64,000 bases of DNA, taken from NCBI GenBank assembly GCA_946902985.2, contig OX336399.1:163352911-163416910 (forward strand). The letters run 5' to 3'. Positions within the stretch are counted from its first letter, which is position 1. Each line of letters opens with the position of its first letter. The translations under genes were made by a program, and so were the position numbers. This document shows, in pieces, positions 32,701 through 44,466 of the stretch. The notes under the pieces are model-generated. The model worked only from the letters and a program-made list of their open reading frames with translations, ran no database searches and had not been told where the DNA came from. This DNA comes from Meconema thalassinum. Lineage: Eukaryota; Arthropoda; Insecta; Orthoptera; Tettigoniidae.

Positions 32701-33724
32701 GTGATGTAGCGTCACGCCCCCTGGACGGACTAAAACTGCATATACGATGTTTGATGGCCTGACGCCCCCCTCGGGCTGTCGGAAACTGCATGATTGGACT
32801 GGCTCTGCCAAGGCTTTTATACAAATCGGCGACAAAAATATAAAATCCACGTCTTTTTCATAACTAACTTTTGAAGCAATAGTCGCACACTGTTGAAAAT
32901 TATATCTCTGGAAAGCTCGTTTTCTAAACGTAAACTGACTTCTTTGCACATAAAAATCGATCGTACAATTCCGAGATATTAAATAAATTTTGGTCTTCAG
33001 ATACGTGGGTGTTACAGTTGATTTTTAATCCCTACCATCTCGGGTCTCGGGGAACTTTTAATTACGTAATGCCGCGTTTGCACTTCTTTCTTGGGCAATT
33101 ATTATAACATCTTTCTCCACACAAAAATCTCTATTCCGAAATGATTCACAATGATGTCTTTCTTTTGTTAATTATATTCTCGCAAATGGCTTAAATCTAA
33201 TTATTCTTCCTCTTGCACAACTGCGAGGTTGCCATTTTATTGCTGCGTAAGCTCAATTTCCGAAACCTATTCTCGCTCACTCATGTGGAAAGTTTTGATC
33301 GTTCTATTAATAGTCGTGACCGGCTCCCTATCGGTGCGTCACGCATGATATCATTTCCTGGCCACCTGGACTCTTATTCTTACACAACATTATACCCGTC
33401 CTCTTGCATAAAATCTTCCAAGTTCTACTAAAGACTGTATCTTTCCTCATTTCTTTTACCAATAAATGATGGATTCGGCGCTTGAACCAACGGTACATGG
33501 GTTCAATAATTAATATAACTTCTAATAATGATAACAAATTAAATATAACTTCTCAAAATAACCTACCGTGGTCAGTTATATTTCAGAAGTACAATAACCA
33601 CTGCTTCAGTGTTTACATTTTTAAGTTTACTAAAACAAGTGGAACAGCTAATTTCAAAACATAGAAAATACAAGTGATTTAAAATTAATCTTAATATTCT
33701 TTTAAATAAGTCTGTCAATTTTTT
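29721..33724. other. 4-kb AT-rich non-coding stretch
   Basis: No frame on either strand looks like a known protein. Contains a short tandem repeat at 32634-32790. The length and texture resemble the non-coding stretch at 39740-43490. A non-autonomous LTR-type element is possible, but I could not find a long terminal repeat pair by eye. Confidence 0.3.
32634..32790 (-). repeat. Short tandem repeat, about 50-bp unit
   Basis: The block AAACTGCATATACGATGTGA, then GCCTGACGCCCCCCTCGGGC and TGTCGG recurs three times, with the middle copy altered. Confidence 0.75.
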
Positions 33725-34406
33725 CCCCCTTCAAGAATTCTCTCATGCGCTGCAGAAGGTGTTTGACCCGAACCTTGGTATGCGAGCAGGAGGGTTATGA
33801 CATATGTTTACCTCATTGGTGATAACTCCTTTGCCGACCCTTGTCAAAGCCTGAGCGGAGTTGAGGAACTCATTTTTGGGTCCCTTGGAGGACCGAGTGG
33901 AATTAAGAAAAATCGAGGGGAATTGATGTTCGACCGTCTCATCTTTCCTGATCCCTCGTTCTTCGAGGGGTCAGACCTCTTGTTTTCTTTTCATGTTATC
34001 TCCTGCCTTCTGCTCAAGGCCCTCAAGGAGGCAGGGTGTGTGTAGCCCCACCCCTTATGGTGCACCCTGGATTGTTCTACACCCTCAACGGCTCACGTCT
34101 GGTGAGGTCTGGAGTTGGCGACCTCGAGGGTTTCCTGAGCTGGCTCTGGTTTTTCTCCTTCTTCCATTGCCTTTGGGGCGGTCCCTCTCCTCTTTACCTT
34201 TCCTGGCTCTCCTTTCTTCCAAGTCCCTTCATTGAGGGCATTTCCTTTCCTTCTGTCTCTTGTTTCCCTTATTCTTATTTTCTTTTTGCCATTTCCTCTT
34301 TTACAGTAGTTAGTTTTAGTTATAATTACATTTCATTTAATTTTCACTATCACCCAAATCATTAGGGGCCGATAACCTAGATGTAAGGCCCCTTAAAACA
34401 ACACTT

Positions 34407-34448
<42 letters not shown>

Positions 34449-34460
34449 GTCGTCGTCATT
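33725..34460 (+). repeat. LINE-type 3' untranslated fragment with (CAT)n tail
   Basis: GC-rich non-coding block ending GGCCCCTTAAAACAACACTT and then a long (ATC)n/(GTC)n tail at 34410-34455. The CCCCTTAAAACAAC word also ends the fragment at about 12765. Parent element unknown. Confidence 0.5.
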
Positions 34461-34509
34461 ATCGTTTTAGTACGTAATTAAACTCAGAAGCTCGCTCTTT
34501 AAAAAAAAT

Positions 34510-35470
34510 CTTAGCAGACAAAGTAGAGGTCCCCATCTCAGCAGACAAAGTAGAGGTCCCCATCTCAGCAGGCATAGTAGGGGTCTCCATCTTAGCAGAC
34601 AAAGTAGGGGTCCCCATCTCAGCAGACAAAGTAGGGGTCCCCATCTCAGCAGACAAAGTAGGGGTCTCCATCTTAGCAGACAAAGTAGGGGACTCCATCT
34701 CAGCAGACAAAGTAGGGGTTCCCATCTCAGCAGACAGAGTAGGGGTTCCCATCTCAGCAGACAAAGTAAGGGTCCCTATCTCAGCAGACAAAGTAGGGGT
34801 TCCAATCTCAGCAGAAAAAGTAGGGGTTCCCATCTCAGCGGACAAAGTAAGGGTCCCCATCTTAGGAGACAAGGTAGCGGGTCCCCATCTTAACAGACAA
34901 AGTAGGGGTCCTCATCTTAGCAGACAAAGTAGGGGTCCCAATCTTAGCAGACAAAGTAGGGGTCCCAATGTTAGCAAACAAAGTAGGGGTACCAATCTTA
35001 GCACACAAAGTAAGGATCCCCATCTTAGCAGACAAAGTAGGGATCCCCATCTTAGCAAAGTAGTGGTCCCTGTCTTAGCAGATAAAGTAGGGGACCCCAT
35101 CTTAACAGACAAAGTAGGGGTCCCCATCTTAGCAGACAAAGTAGGGATCCCTACCTTAGCAGACAAAGTAAGTGTCCCCGTCTTAGCAGACAAAGTAGGG
35201 CTCCTCATCTTTGCAGACAAAGTAGGGGTTCCCATCTTAGCAGACACATTAGGGCTCCTAATCTTAGCAGACAAAGTAGGGGTTCCCATCTTAGCAGACC
35301 AAGTAGGGGTCCCCAACTTAGCAGATAAATTAGGTGTCCCCATCTTAGCAGACAAAGTAGGAGTCCCCAACTTAGCAGACTAGGTAGGGGTTCCCATCTT
35401 AACTTAGCAGAAAAATTTGGGGACCCTATCTTAGCAGGTTTCCATTTTAGCAGACATAGTAGCGGTCTCC
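34510..35470 (-). repeat. 27-bp minisatellite
   Basis: About 35 units of the form CCCATCTTAGCAGACAAAGT plus AGGGGTC. The unit is nine codons, so both strands stay open over long stretches (minus: MGTPTLSAK repeats; plus: ADKVGVPIL repeats). Variants alternate CTC/CTT and CCC/TCC. No gene is inferred. Confidence 0.9.
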
Positions 35471-35747
35471 ATCTGAGTAATAAATTTAAAATTAATCAAT
35501 TTCCTCAATTTTGCCAAAAATTAAAGGTCTAAAGGGCCCAGAATGATTTCAAATTGTGAGTCATGGAGAGCTCTATCAAACTAAAAAAAAAACGAAAATA
35601 ACTTCTGGCCTAAATGCAGTTCCGGAAAACAGCCTAAAATCTTTACTCGTTTTCTTTTTTGTATTCAAATCCTGGTCAAATTAACGTATTTACATAATTC
35701 TTTCTTTATTGCGTTCCTTGGTTCAATAGCCTCTGGCATTTATTTTT

Positions 35748-35862
35748 AGCCTACTTTCGATTTTTGCAAAAAATGAAAGTAGACTTATGAGATCAACACA
35801 GGGCGAAAAAAAGTGTGTCTGTCTGTGTGTGTGTATGTGTGTGTGTGAGTCTGTGTGTGTGT

Positions 35863-35903
<41 letters not shown>

Positions 35904-37621
35904 TGTGTGTACTCTGAATGTCTGTCCCCCCCTATCAATTCGAACACGGTGAATGCGAATTGAACGAAATTTGGTACAAAGGTAGCACTAGCAAAGGACA
36001 CCTCAGTGTCATGTTTTATATCGCCGCCATCTTGACGGAAACGTAATGGCGGCCACACAAATGTTCAAAGCTTAAATCAAATTACAACTAACCTAATCAT
36101 CCGATCTCTACCAAATTTTGCAATGACATACCTTTATGGAGGAAGCATCCTTTGACAAATCTAATAGGTCATTAGCCTAATAATTTGCGGATGCTGGCCA
36201 TCTTTGTGTCAAAATCGATTACCCCTATTAATTCGAACACGGTGCAACCGAATGGAACTAAATTTGGTACAGAGGTAGTACTAACAAAAGGCACCTCAGT
36301 GTCATGTTTTATATCGCCGCCATTTTGACGGAAACGTAATGGCGGCCACACAAATGTTCAAAGCTTAAATCAAATTACGATTAACCTAATCATCCGATCT
36401 CTACCAAATTTTGCAACAACATACCTTTATGGGGGGAGCATCCTTTGACCAAACCAATAGGTCATCAGCGTAATAGTTTGCGGATGGCGGCCATCTTTGT
36501 GTGAAAATCGATTCCCCCTATTAATTCGAACACGGTGCAACCGAATGGAACGAAATTTGGTACAGAGGTAGTACTAACAAAAGACACCTCAGTGTCATGT
36601 TTTATATCGCCGCCATCTTGACTGAAACGTAATGGCGGCCACACAAATGTTCAAAGCTTAAATCAAATTACGATTAACCTAATCATCCGATCTCTACCAA
36701 ATTTTGCAACTACATACCTTTATGGAGGGAGCATCCTTTGACCAATCTAATAGGTCATTCACCTGATAGTTTGCGGATGGCGGCCATCTTTATGTCAAAA
36801 TTGATTCCCCCTATTAATTCGAACACGGTGGAACCGAATGGAACGAAATTTGGTACAGAGGTAGCACTAGCAAAGGGCACCTCAGTGTCATGTTTTATAT
36901 CGCCGCCATCTTGACTGAAACGTAATGGCGGCCACACGAATGTTCAAAGCTTAAATCAAATTACGATTAACCTAATCATCCGATCTTTACCAAATTTTGC
37001 AACTACATACCTTTATGGAGGGAGCATCCTTTGACCAATCTAATAGGTCATTCGCCTAATAGTTTGCGGATGGCGGCCATCATTGTGTCAGAATCGTTTC
37101 CCCCTATTAATTCAAACACGCTGAAACCAAATGGAACGAAATTTGGTATAGAGGTAGCACTAGCAAAGGGCACCTCAGTGTCATGTTTTATATCACCGCT
37201 ATCTTGATGGAAACGTAATCGCGGCCACCCAAATGTTAAAAGCTAAAATGTAATTACGACCAACCTAATAATCTAGTCTCTACCTAATTTTGCAACACCA
37301 TATCTTTATGTGGGAAACGTTTTCTGACCAAACTGCAAGAACATCAGCCCAATAGTTTGCAGATGGTGGCCAAGTATGTGTGCAAATCGATTCCCCCTAT
37401 CAATTCAAACACGGTGAAACCGAATTGAACGAAATTTGGTACAGAGGTAGCACTAGCAAAGGGCACCTCATATTCATGTTTAATATGCCTATAGCACGTT
37501 GTATTTCAACAAGCTCCTACAACCAACATTCAATCATACTCCTTGAAAAGGACAAAGAGTTATAACAATACCCATGCATTTAGGAGAAAGTAGGCTATAT
37601 GTTCTTTACTGAACATCTTGT
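35748..37621 (-). mobile_element. Family A satellite element A2
   Basis: Reverse-oriented copy of family A. The 5' end at 37621 reads ACAAGATGTTCAGTAAAGAA and the 3' hairpin closes GAAAGTAGGCT at 35748. Six units of 293-294 bp are present (GGTAGCACTAG-type marks at about 35973, 36266, 36559, 36852, 37145, 37439). A (GT)n block at 35817-35911 lies just inside the 3' end. It has two more units than A1. Confidence 0.7.
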
Positions 37622-38620
37622 TTATTTTTATCTTCACACCGGAAGTAGTTATAAGAGAAGTTCAACTCTGCATTGACTCACACTAGCGCTCGTAGTGGTT
37701 GAGTCTCCTGTGAACAACCATCAGTCTAGCGCGTGTCAGCATGCCGGCCCTCGTAAGAAACGTTCAGTGTGTAGCCTACTTTACGTTTGGAAATGAGGTG
37801 TATGCAACGAAAATTAATTATGAATGCTCCAAAATAGGAATAGTGTTTAGGGAAGGTCTAGTCTATGTCATTAACGGATGTTTTCAATAATGGGGATTTT
37901 CTTACTTAATTGGTGATGTGGGAAACAGCAGGAAAGATGGAGAGGTAATGAAGTTAACACTGACAATAGACAACTACTATCGGATTTTTTATTATGGATA
38001 CTCGAGTTTAGGCCTTAATTACTAACAAACCAATAGACCTATTGAAAAATGAGTTATACCAATATTTTCCTTATTTAATTCTGCGTTAGACTATATAAGC
38101 CAATTATTCTCAAGTTTACTAATTAGTTTTTTATTTGTAGTTGTATGAAAAATTGTCTGGATTTTTGACGTCTTTTCAAGGAACCGCTAACTTAAAACTA
38201 TATACATGGAAAACTACCTGGCTGAGGGTTATGACATTTTTATATGTTATAGGCACAAGTATTGGTAGTGTAAATCTTAAGTTTGAATTTCTTTCAACTA
38301 CCCAATAAAGAGTTCTTATACGTTTTCTCAGCCCAGGATAAACGTACAGCAGGAAACTTGGTGTCATTTTGTGGCTCTCATTCGTGATTATCGGAAACAA
38401 ATAGTAGTAATGAGGTGGAGCTTCGTGGTTGCTAAACTTTCTCAAAGATAGCAGCACGAGTGAGTTGTGGGCGCTAACTTAATGCGCACACACTTTTGGA
38501 CAGACTATATTGGTATTTTGTCATCTTTAAGCGATTATCTGCAGTTATGTTATTGTTAAATGGATTAAATATATTACCATTATACCGTTTGGGTATTGTA
38601 AAACGCGGTGCTTTAAATAC
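37622..38620. other. 1 kb non-coding, nothing recognised
   Basis: No convincing frame or repeat on either strand. Confidence 0.3.
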
Positions 38621-38848
38621 AAATACAGGGCGACCGAGAATGTTCTCCGCAGTGGGTACGCGCAGCTGCGAGAAGTTGAGTCATAAGTTTAGTTGGCTGC
38701 ACTGTGTCCTTGAAAGGGGGACTCTCGCGTGTGGGCTGTCAGTGAGTATTGCGATAAGCGAGCGAGCCTGTATGTCTTCAGTGTGTATTACAGTAAGCGA
38801 GTGTTCAGATAGATTATTGGAAGAGTGCAACAGTATACTGGCGGTAAT

Positions 38849-39301
38849 GTTTACTACTGAAGAAAGAGTTTTTTGATGGAATACATTTTTCGCGAAGGCG
38901 ATCGGTTCACAGAAAATGTAAAATTAAGATTTCAGGCGCGGTTTCCTAATTCAAAGTGTCCAAACCTTGATACCCTTCGAGATTTGATAAGTAAATTTCG
39001 TGTGACTGGCTCAGTTCACGATGTACTGGGAACAGGCAGGACTACGCTTTTAACAGACGAAAAACTTGATGAAATCTCCGATATAATGCTGCGTAGTCCA
39101 AGTAAATCAACACGAAAATTAGCTCAACAAACAGGAATCTCTAAGTCGACAGCACTTAAAGCTGTAAGAGACAAGCTTCAGTTGTTCCCTTATAAAGTTA
39201 CAGTGGTTCATGAATTAAAACAGACCGATTATGGAAAAAGAGTGATGTACTGTACCCATGTGAATAATTTCCATGGAAAACATGCTTCTGCCTCCAGCTA
39301 G
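38849..39301 (+). pseudogene. IS630/Tc1-like transposase, N-terminal part
   Basis: Begins MFTTEERVF. An extra T in a T-run shifts the frame, then MEYIFREGDRFTENVKLRFQ, FRVTGSVHDVLGTGR, then STRKLAQQTGISKSTALKAV: the paired helix-turn-helix DNA-binding region of this transposase family, which is abundant in arthropods. The frame ends at 39301, before the DDE catalytic domain. Confidence 0.75.
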
Positions 39302-39391
39302 CATCAGTCCTCAGGCGTGTACCGTTCACCCACTGAGCAGTTGCATATTTTTGATCTGAAACTAAAAGGTATCAACTCTACAATAATAAGA

Positions 39392-39723
39392 AAAATGAAA
39401 ATCCACAGCCTGCTTCCAGTCTCCGACCGGGTCAGGAATGGAATGAATGAAGCCCCCAATCTAGCGGCGAGGATATGAACTGTGCCGGCTGCCGAAGCCT
39501 GACGCACTCCTCTGGGGCAATGATTAAATGAATGACAGATGAAATGAAATGATAGTGGAGAGTGTTGCTGGAATGAAATTGTGACAGGGAAAACCGGAGT
39601 ACCCGGAGAAAAACCTGTCTGCCTCCGTTCTGTCCAGCACAGATCTCACATGGAGTGACCGGGATTTGAACCACGGGCCCAGCGGTGAGAGGCCGGCGTG
39701 CTGCCGCCTGAGCCACGGAGGCT
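39392..39723 (-). repeat. tRNA-derived SINE-3, complete copy with 16-bp duplication
   Basis: The minus strand begins GAGCCTCCGTGGCTCAGGCG (A box) and has B box GTGGTTCAAATCCCGG about 50 bp later. The target duplication CTCTACAATAATAAGA lies at 39376-39391 and 39724-39739. Second copy at 57901-58203. Confidence 0.9.
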
Positions 39724-39739
39724 CTCTACAATAATAAGA

Positions 39740-42700
39740 CACAACTCTATTCTAAAGACTTTAATTGAGCTCTAAATCATGGCTTCACACAAACAAAAAC
39801 ACAATCCCAACAATAAAACACAAAACAATGCAAAACTTATTCCTTCAATCCACTATTATTCGCATTTTATCCTCGCAAATCCAAATGGTTATTGATGCAT
39901 TTACCATGAGATTAACATGAAATTCATTCTCAAGTGCGCTGATGCACTGGTAAAATACAACTGTTCTTACAATCTTACGTCACCTGTTTGTGACCACTTT
40001 AATTTCACAATCTAGTTGTTTATTCTCAACACATCCTACTATACATTATGCGTACAATTATGTTCTGTATTTCTCTTCCCACCAAAATGCTCTACCATGC
40101 ATTAACCAATTTATGAGTTGCACATCAGATTTTACTTGCGACTCCACTGTTACTTGTAATTCTACCCTTTTTGTAGTTCCACTGTATGCCGTAATGAGTT
40201 CAATTTCATAATGATTCCGTTACCGCTGTGTCGGGTGGGATTTTATGCTACCCTTGCGTGGTTATAGCATGTGGCATCGGGTATCCACCTTCGGAAATAG
40301 GTGACAATGTCAGTGTAAAATGCAACGTATAACATCTCATAAGATTGCCAAAAATTAAGTTATCAGAATGATTCTTAACTATCAATGTGTCTCAAACCAC
40401 TCAAATTCATTATACACTATTACAATAATTCTTTTATAACAAACAGGGTTTCAAAGTTTCTTCACTCTAATCATCATTCTACAAGCCTGGGTAGGGAATC
40501 GCCTCTCCCCCGACCCTTCTAGAATACAATGCGTCCACGCCGGGCTTGTAACAAGTCGCTCGTTACCTCCCTCGCCCATTTCCTTTCCTTTCCAAGCAGT
40601 AGCACGTGGCCTCAAATACAATAGTGCCGTCTTAATGACCCACATAATACATATGACCTAACTCGACTGAATGCAAGACGGAATATGGAATTGGTTAAGC
40701 ATTTATTCCTATCATTAGGATATTAATAGCTGGCCTCAACAGGTCCATTTACTTTTATATGAAGGAAACGAGATTCATCCAACACATGTCGCTTTGGAAT
40801 AGCCGGCATCTTTGTGTCAAAGAACACGGTCAGTCACAACTTCCTGCCGTCTAAATTCACTCCCTGGAGCTGAATTTATTTACACAATAGCTAGTTCTCG
40901 GTCGATATCAGGTGTCATGCTGAGGTGTCCATTGTTATCCTCCCATACACCACTTGATTCGAACCCGGAACGTTTCATAGCAATACTCAGAGCTAGGGTC
41001 TCCTTCACTAAATACGCTCGATTGCAATAATACCTCTCTGTATGCCCTTGGCTATCCGAGATTTCACACGTCGACTAGACTGCCTGGCTTCCGTGACCAT
41101 TGTGAGACGATCCCGTCCTTTAATTACTAAGATAATCTCTATCAATTACTCTTATAAGCTTATTCATCAAGCTGTGATTCAATTCACTATTAAACCCTTC
41201 CAGTTCCTGTATTCTTGCATATTTCTTTCCATCATCATAAAATACTCTGATATTAAATTCATTTGCTTGGCCCATCACGTGTAATACTACTGCTTGGATA
41301 CACAAGTATTCAAATTAGCATATGTTTTTGCTTACAAACATTCTCCCTGATGTGTATTCATTTATTCTCATCATTATTATTATTATTACTTACATAAATT
41401 TCCCCTATACCGACACAACGTAACCGTATTTATATAATCAATAACCGAACATCCGTGTTCGTTACGTTAACTTTCTATTTAACTCAATTGACATTTTTAC
41501 ATTAGTGGTAACGATTTATCCACTCAATGATGTACAAAGACATCTCAACTTGACTAAAATCAATACAACATTAATATCTGAAGGTTCTACCTCCCAAATT
41601 TGACTCTTATTGGCATATTCTATAATTGTTGACATCACTCAACATACAGTGGACCACATATTCACTACAAAATCATGGTTTTGGGTACTTACATTGGCTA
41701 ATCTGGCGGCTCCGACCATACATTTTCTCCATTAATGCCTGCCATAATTTGCAAGTTAGCAAGGCATTATTTCACTTTCCACACACATTTTACATAATTT
41801 TTGCATTACAAAACACATTGCACTTTGCTTCTTCATGCTTCCTTTACCACAAAAACACTTTACATCACCTATTACACTGGTAATTTACACACATTTAAAT
41901 AACCATCACTAAAAATCTCGATGATCACTATGTACACTTCTTATTGCTTAACCCTTCTTTGCAGAATTTCAGAAATGCAGGCGTTGAAGATCTTTCCTTC
42001 ACGAATATCCCGCATCTCGTTCGAAAGTCTCGATACTCTGCCTGATGATTCCTAGCGGTCCCCAATCTGTCAGTTTCTATCCTTTGATAAAATTCCCGAT
42101 ATAGCATAGATATGCTTTCATATCGTCCTGAACATTTATTACAGTGGTATCCTTATCGCCCGTATGACAAAGTTTATACCTGCGCAGTTCGACCTCCTAT
42201 TATTATGTCTAACAAATAGCTTATATATTGCGCTCGTCCATTGTACATTGCACTTGTACAATTAACACTTTCAATTGTCCTTCGACTGAACATACAGTCC
42301 CCTTGAATGATCTGCTTATAACAAAGCCTTGGACAGTTCCACGTACATTTTTATAATACCACATAATATCTCCTCGTCATGAGGTACGATTGATCTAATA
42401 TGACATTGTCTTAACTTGTACACCACACTGTACATTTACTGCGTACTCAATAGTAATCACTTGTACTGCCGACTATAAAAGTATGGCACGACTGTCCTTA
42501 TTAATTGTTATAATTAGTGCGTTATACTGCATGGTTACTATGTTGAACACTAAATATGTTAGAGTGCGCGCGTCCCCCTCCTGGACTCAGGCAACGTGCG
42601 CTCCGCACTAGACTATGGTTCGACTGACCTCGACTGCCCGCTCCACTGACCTTATATCTGTTTGGAGGCGAAAAGTAGGTCTAAAATTTCCTTGGAGCTT

Positions 42701-43495
42701 CATCTCCTCTATCCGAGCTTCTCTGGTCTTGAAATAACGTTTTCCTGGTCCATTTTGCCTCGCTGATTACATATCCGCCTGTGTGCCCGAGGATCGATCG
42801 GCCAATTAATTAATATTAATTGCCTTTGCCAGCGCGTCCCCACGCCGCGTCAGTGGTTCTTCCCCGAAGACATGGTCAGAATATTGCGCTGGACTCATCC
42901 CTTCAGTATCCTTGCGCGTTACATTAAATCTGCCTCGAATTCAATGTTTGACGGCTTGATAATTAGCCTCCTGGCAATTCATTCACTTAGGTGCAATCCT
43001 CGTGTCTCTGAGTTACTCCAATCACGAGTAACCATTAAATTATTCTGGCATCTTTCCCTCCACTGGACTTTCTCTTATGTGGCGGGTATTCACTTGCCCA
43101 TATATTACTGTCCTGCCTTGTCTCAGACAGCGTAAATAGGTCCTAGTAACTGGCATGGCGCCACGAAACCACGCCTATATTCCAGGCTCATTTGCAATCT
43201 GTCAAGAGTTCCAACTCTCTGCACTAAGTCCAGAATTGTATGCATCTTACAGCCCTATACTGCCGTATTCTGCTATTATTTTCTACATTATGTTAACAAA
43301 TAATGTCAGAATTTGTTTATATCACAACAGTGATTTACCGTGTACTTTCTCTAGGGGTTTTTATAGCTTAAACTCCCTCAAAAGACCTTGTGTTCGTTTC
43401 TTGCTGGCATCTCTAGTCTGTTCTCATTTACCCCAGAGATCCAGGTTCGACACCAGTCAGCCTAATACCGTAGGGTTCAGTGCTGTGAATGGTTG
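39740..43495. other. 3.7-kb AT-rich non-coding stretch
   Basis: No coding frame worth naming; short frames are Phe/Leu/Ser-rich noise. It lies between the two ends of the IS630-like element. It could be a non-autonomous retroelement, but no terminal repeats were identified. Confidence 0.3.
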
Positions 43496-43732
43496 CAGCA
43501 TCTGTTATGAATGGCTGTGGTGAGTACGAAGTTTACTGTTTATTTGTTATGATGCAAGCGGCAGCCGTGCTGCCAACATAACTGCTGTAGCTAGCTCTCG
43601 CAGACGCATGTAGGCGCTGCGGAGAACATTCCCGGCCTCACTGTACATGGTTTGTTTGTTACGGACCATTTATTAGATCATTCTTTGTTACAGAGATGGT
43701 GGTCTAATACGCGCTATATCATGCAGCGACAG

Positions 43733-44262
43733 TTAAGGTATGTGTTGAAAATTATTTCCATGTGCCTCCATGCATGCGTGTACGCGCCGTAGCATGTTCA
43801 GTCTAACAAGTTTACATCGGCCAGGCTGCATCCGAACAGTGTCAAAGGCAGCATGAATGCGCTGTCTCCACATCTGGAATGGGCTCTGCATACACGATAC
43901 TTTTGAGATGGCCCATTAACCAGAAATCGCACGGGTTGAGATCTGGTGAACGAGCAGGCCATGCAACTGGACCTTTTCGTCTGATCCATCGACAATTGAG
44001 ATACGTCCGGACGTTAACGGCGAAGTGGACTGGAGCACCATCATGTAGCAGCCACATAACCTTGCTAATCATCAATGGTACGTCTTCCAGCAAGGGAGGC
44101 AAAGTCACCCGCAAGAAACGCTGATAGTTCCGGCCTGTTAGGCAACGTGGAAGGAAGACTGGTCCCTAGCATGGACACGATGCATTTCCGAACATACGTT
44201 CATTAGACCATTCTTGCTCCGTGTCCTCTCCGCGATGGAAAAACCCACCCTGTAGTTTCCAT
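43733..44262 (-). pseudogene. IS630/Tc1-like transposase, C-terminal half
   Basis: The minus strand, with one stop and frame changes, reads LTGRNYQRFLRVTLPPLLED, MWLLHDGAPVHF, then WPARSPDLNPCDFWLMGHLK, IVYAEP, and in the next frame VHACMEAHGNNFQHIP and a stop. HDGAPVHF and RSPDLNPCDF carry the second and third catalytic acids of this DDE family. The N-terminal part and the first Asp region are absent or unreadable. Confidence 0.75.
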
Positions 44263-44466
44263 GGCTCTATGGATAAGCTGCGGATAATGTTTGGACTAAA
44301 TTTGCGGATAATTTTTTGAATACAATCCGAACTTGTTGAATATCATTACTAGGACCCGAATGTTTATGATATATTTTCCGGTTATGCTTTTTTTCATAAC
44401 AAATGTAAGATGAATTGCGGTAATCGCATTCAAATTATGTCATTAAGCACAACTAACACTCCGAAC

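Larger units (their letters stand above)
38626..43643 (+). mobile_element. IS630/Tc1-like element with a long non-coding insert
   Basis: The left end CAGGGCGACCGAGAATGTTC follows TA (38624-38625). The right end, inverted (CAGTGAGGCCGGGAATGTTC), precedes TA at 43644-43645. The ends agree at roughly 22 of 27 positions. The transposase N-terminal part is present near the left end; most of the rest (about 39740-43490) is non-coding sequence that does not belong to a normal element of this type. The pairing of the two ends is inferred, since they are 5 kb apart. Confidence 0.5.

Noticed and set aside
34459..35383. Repeat protein encoded by the 27-bp array
   Set aside because: Frames are open on both strands and break where unit length changes; typical minisatellite.
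39740..43495. LTR retrotransposon
   Set aside because: The length and texture would fit a non-autonomous element, but I found no terminal repeat pair, primer-binding site, or gag/pol remnant.
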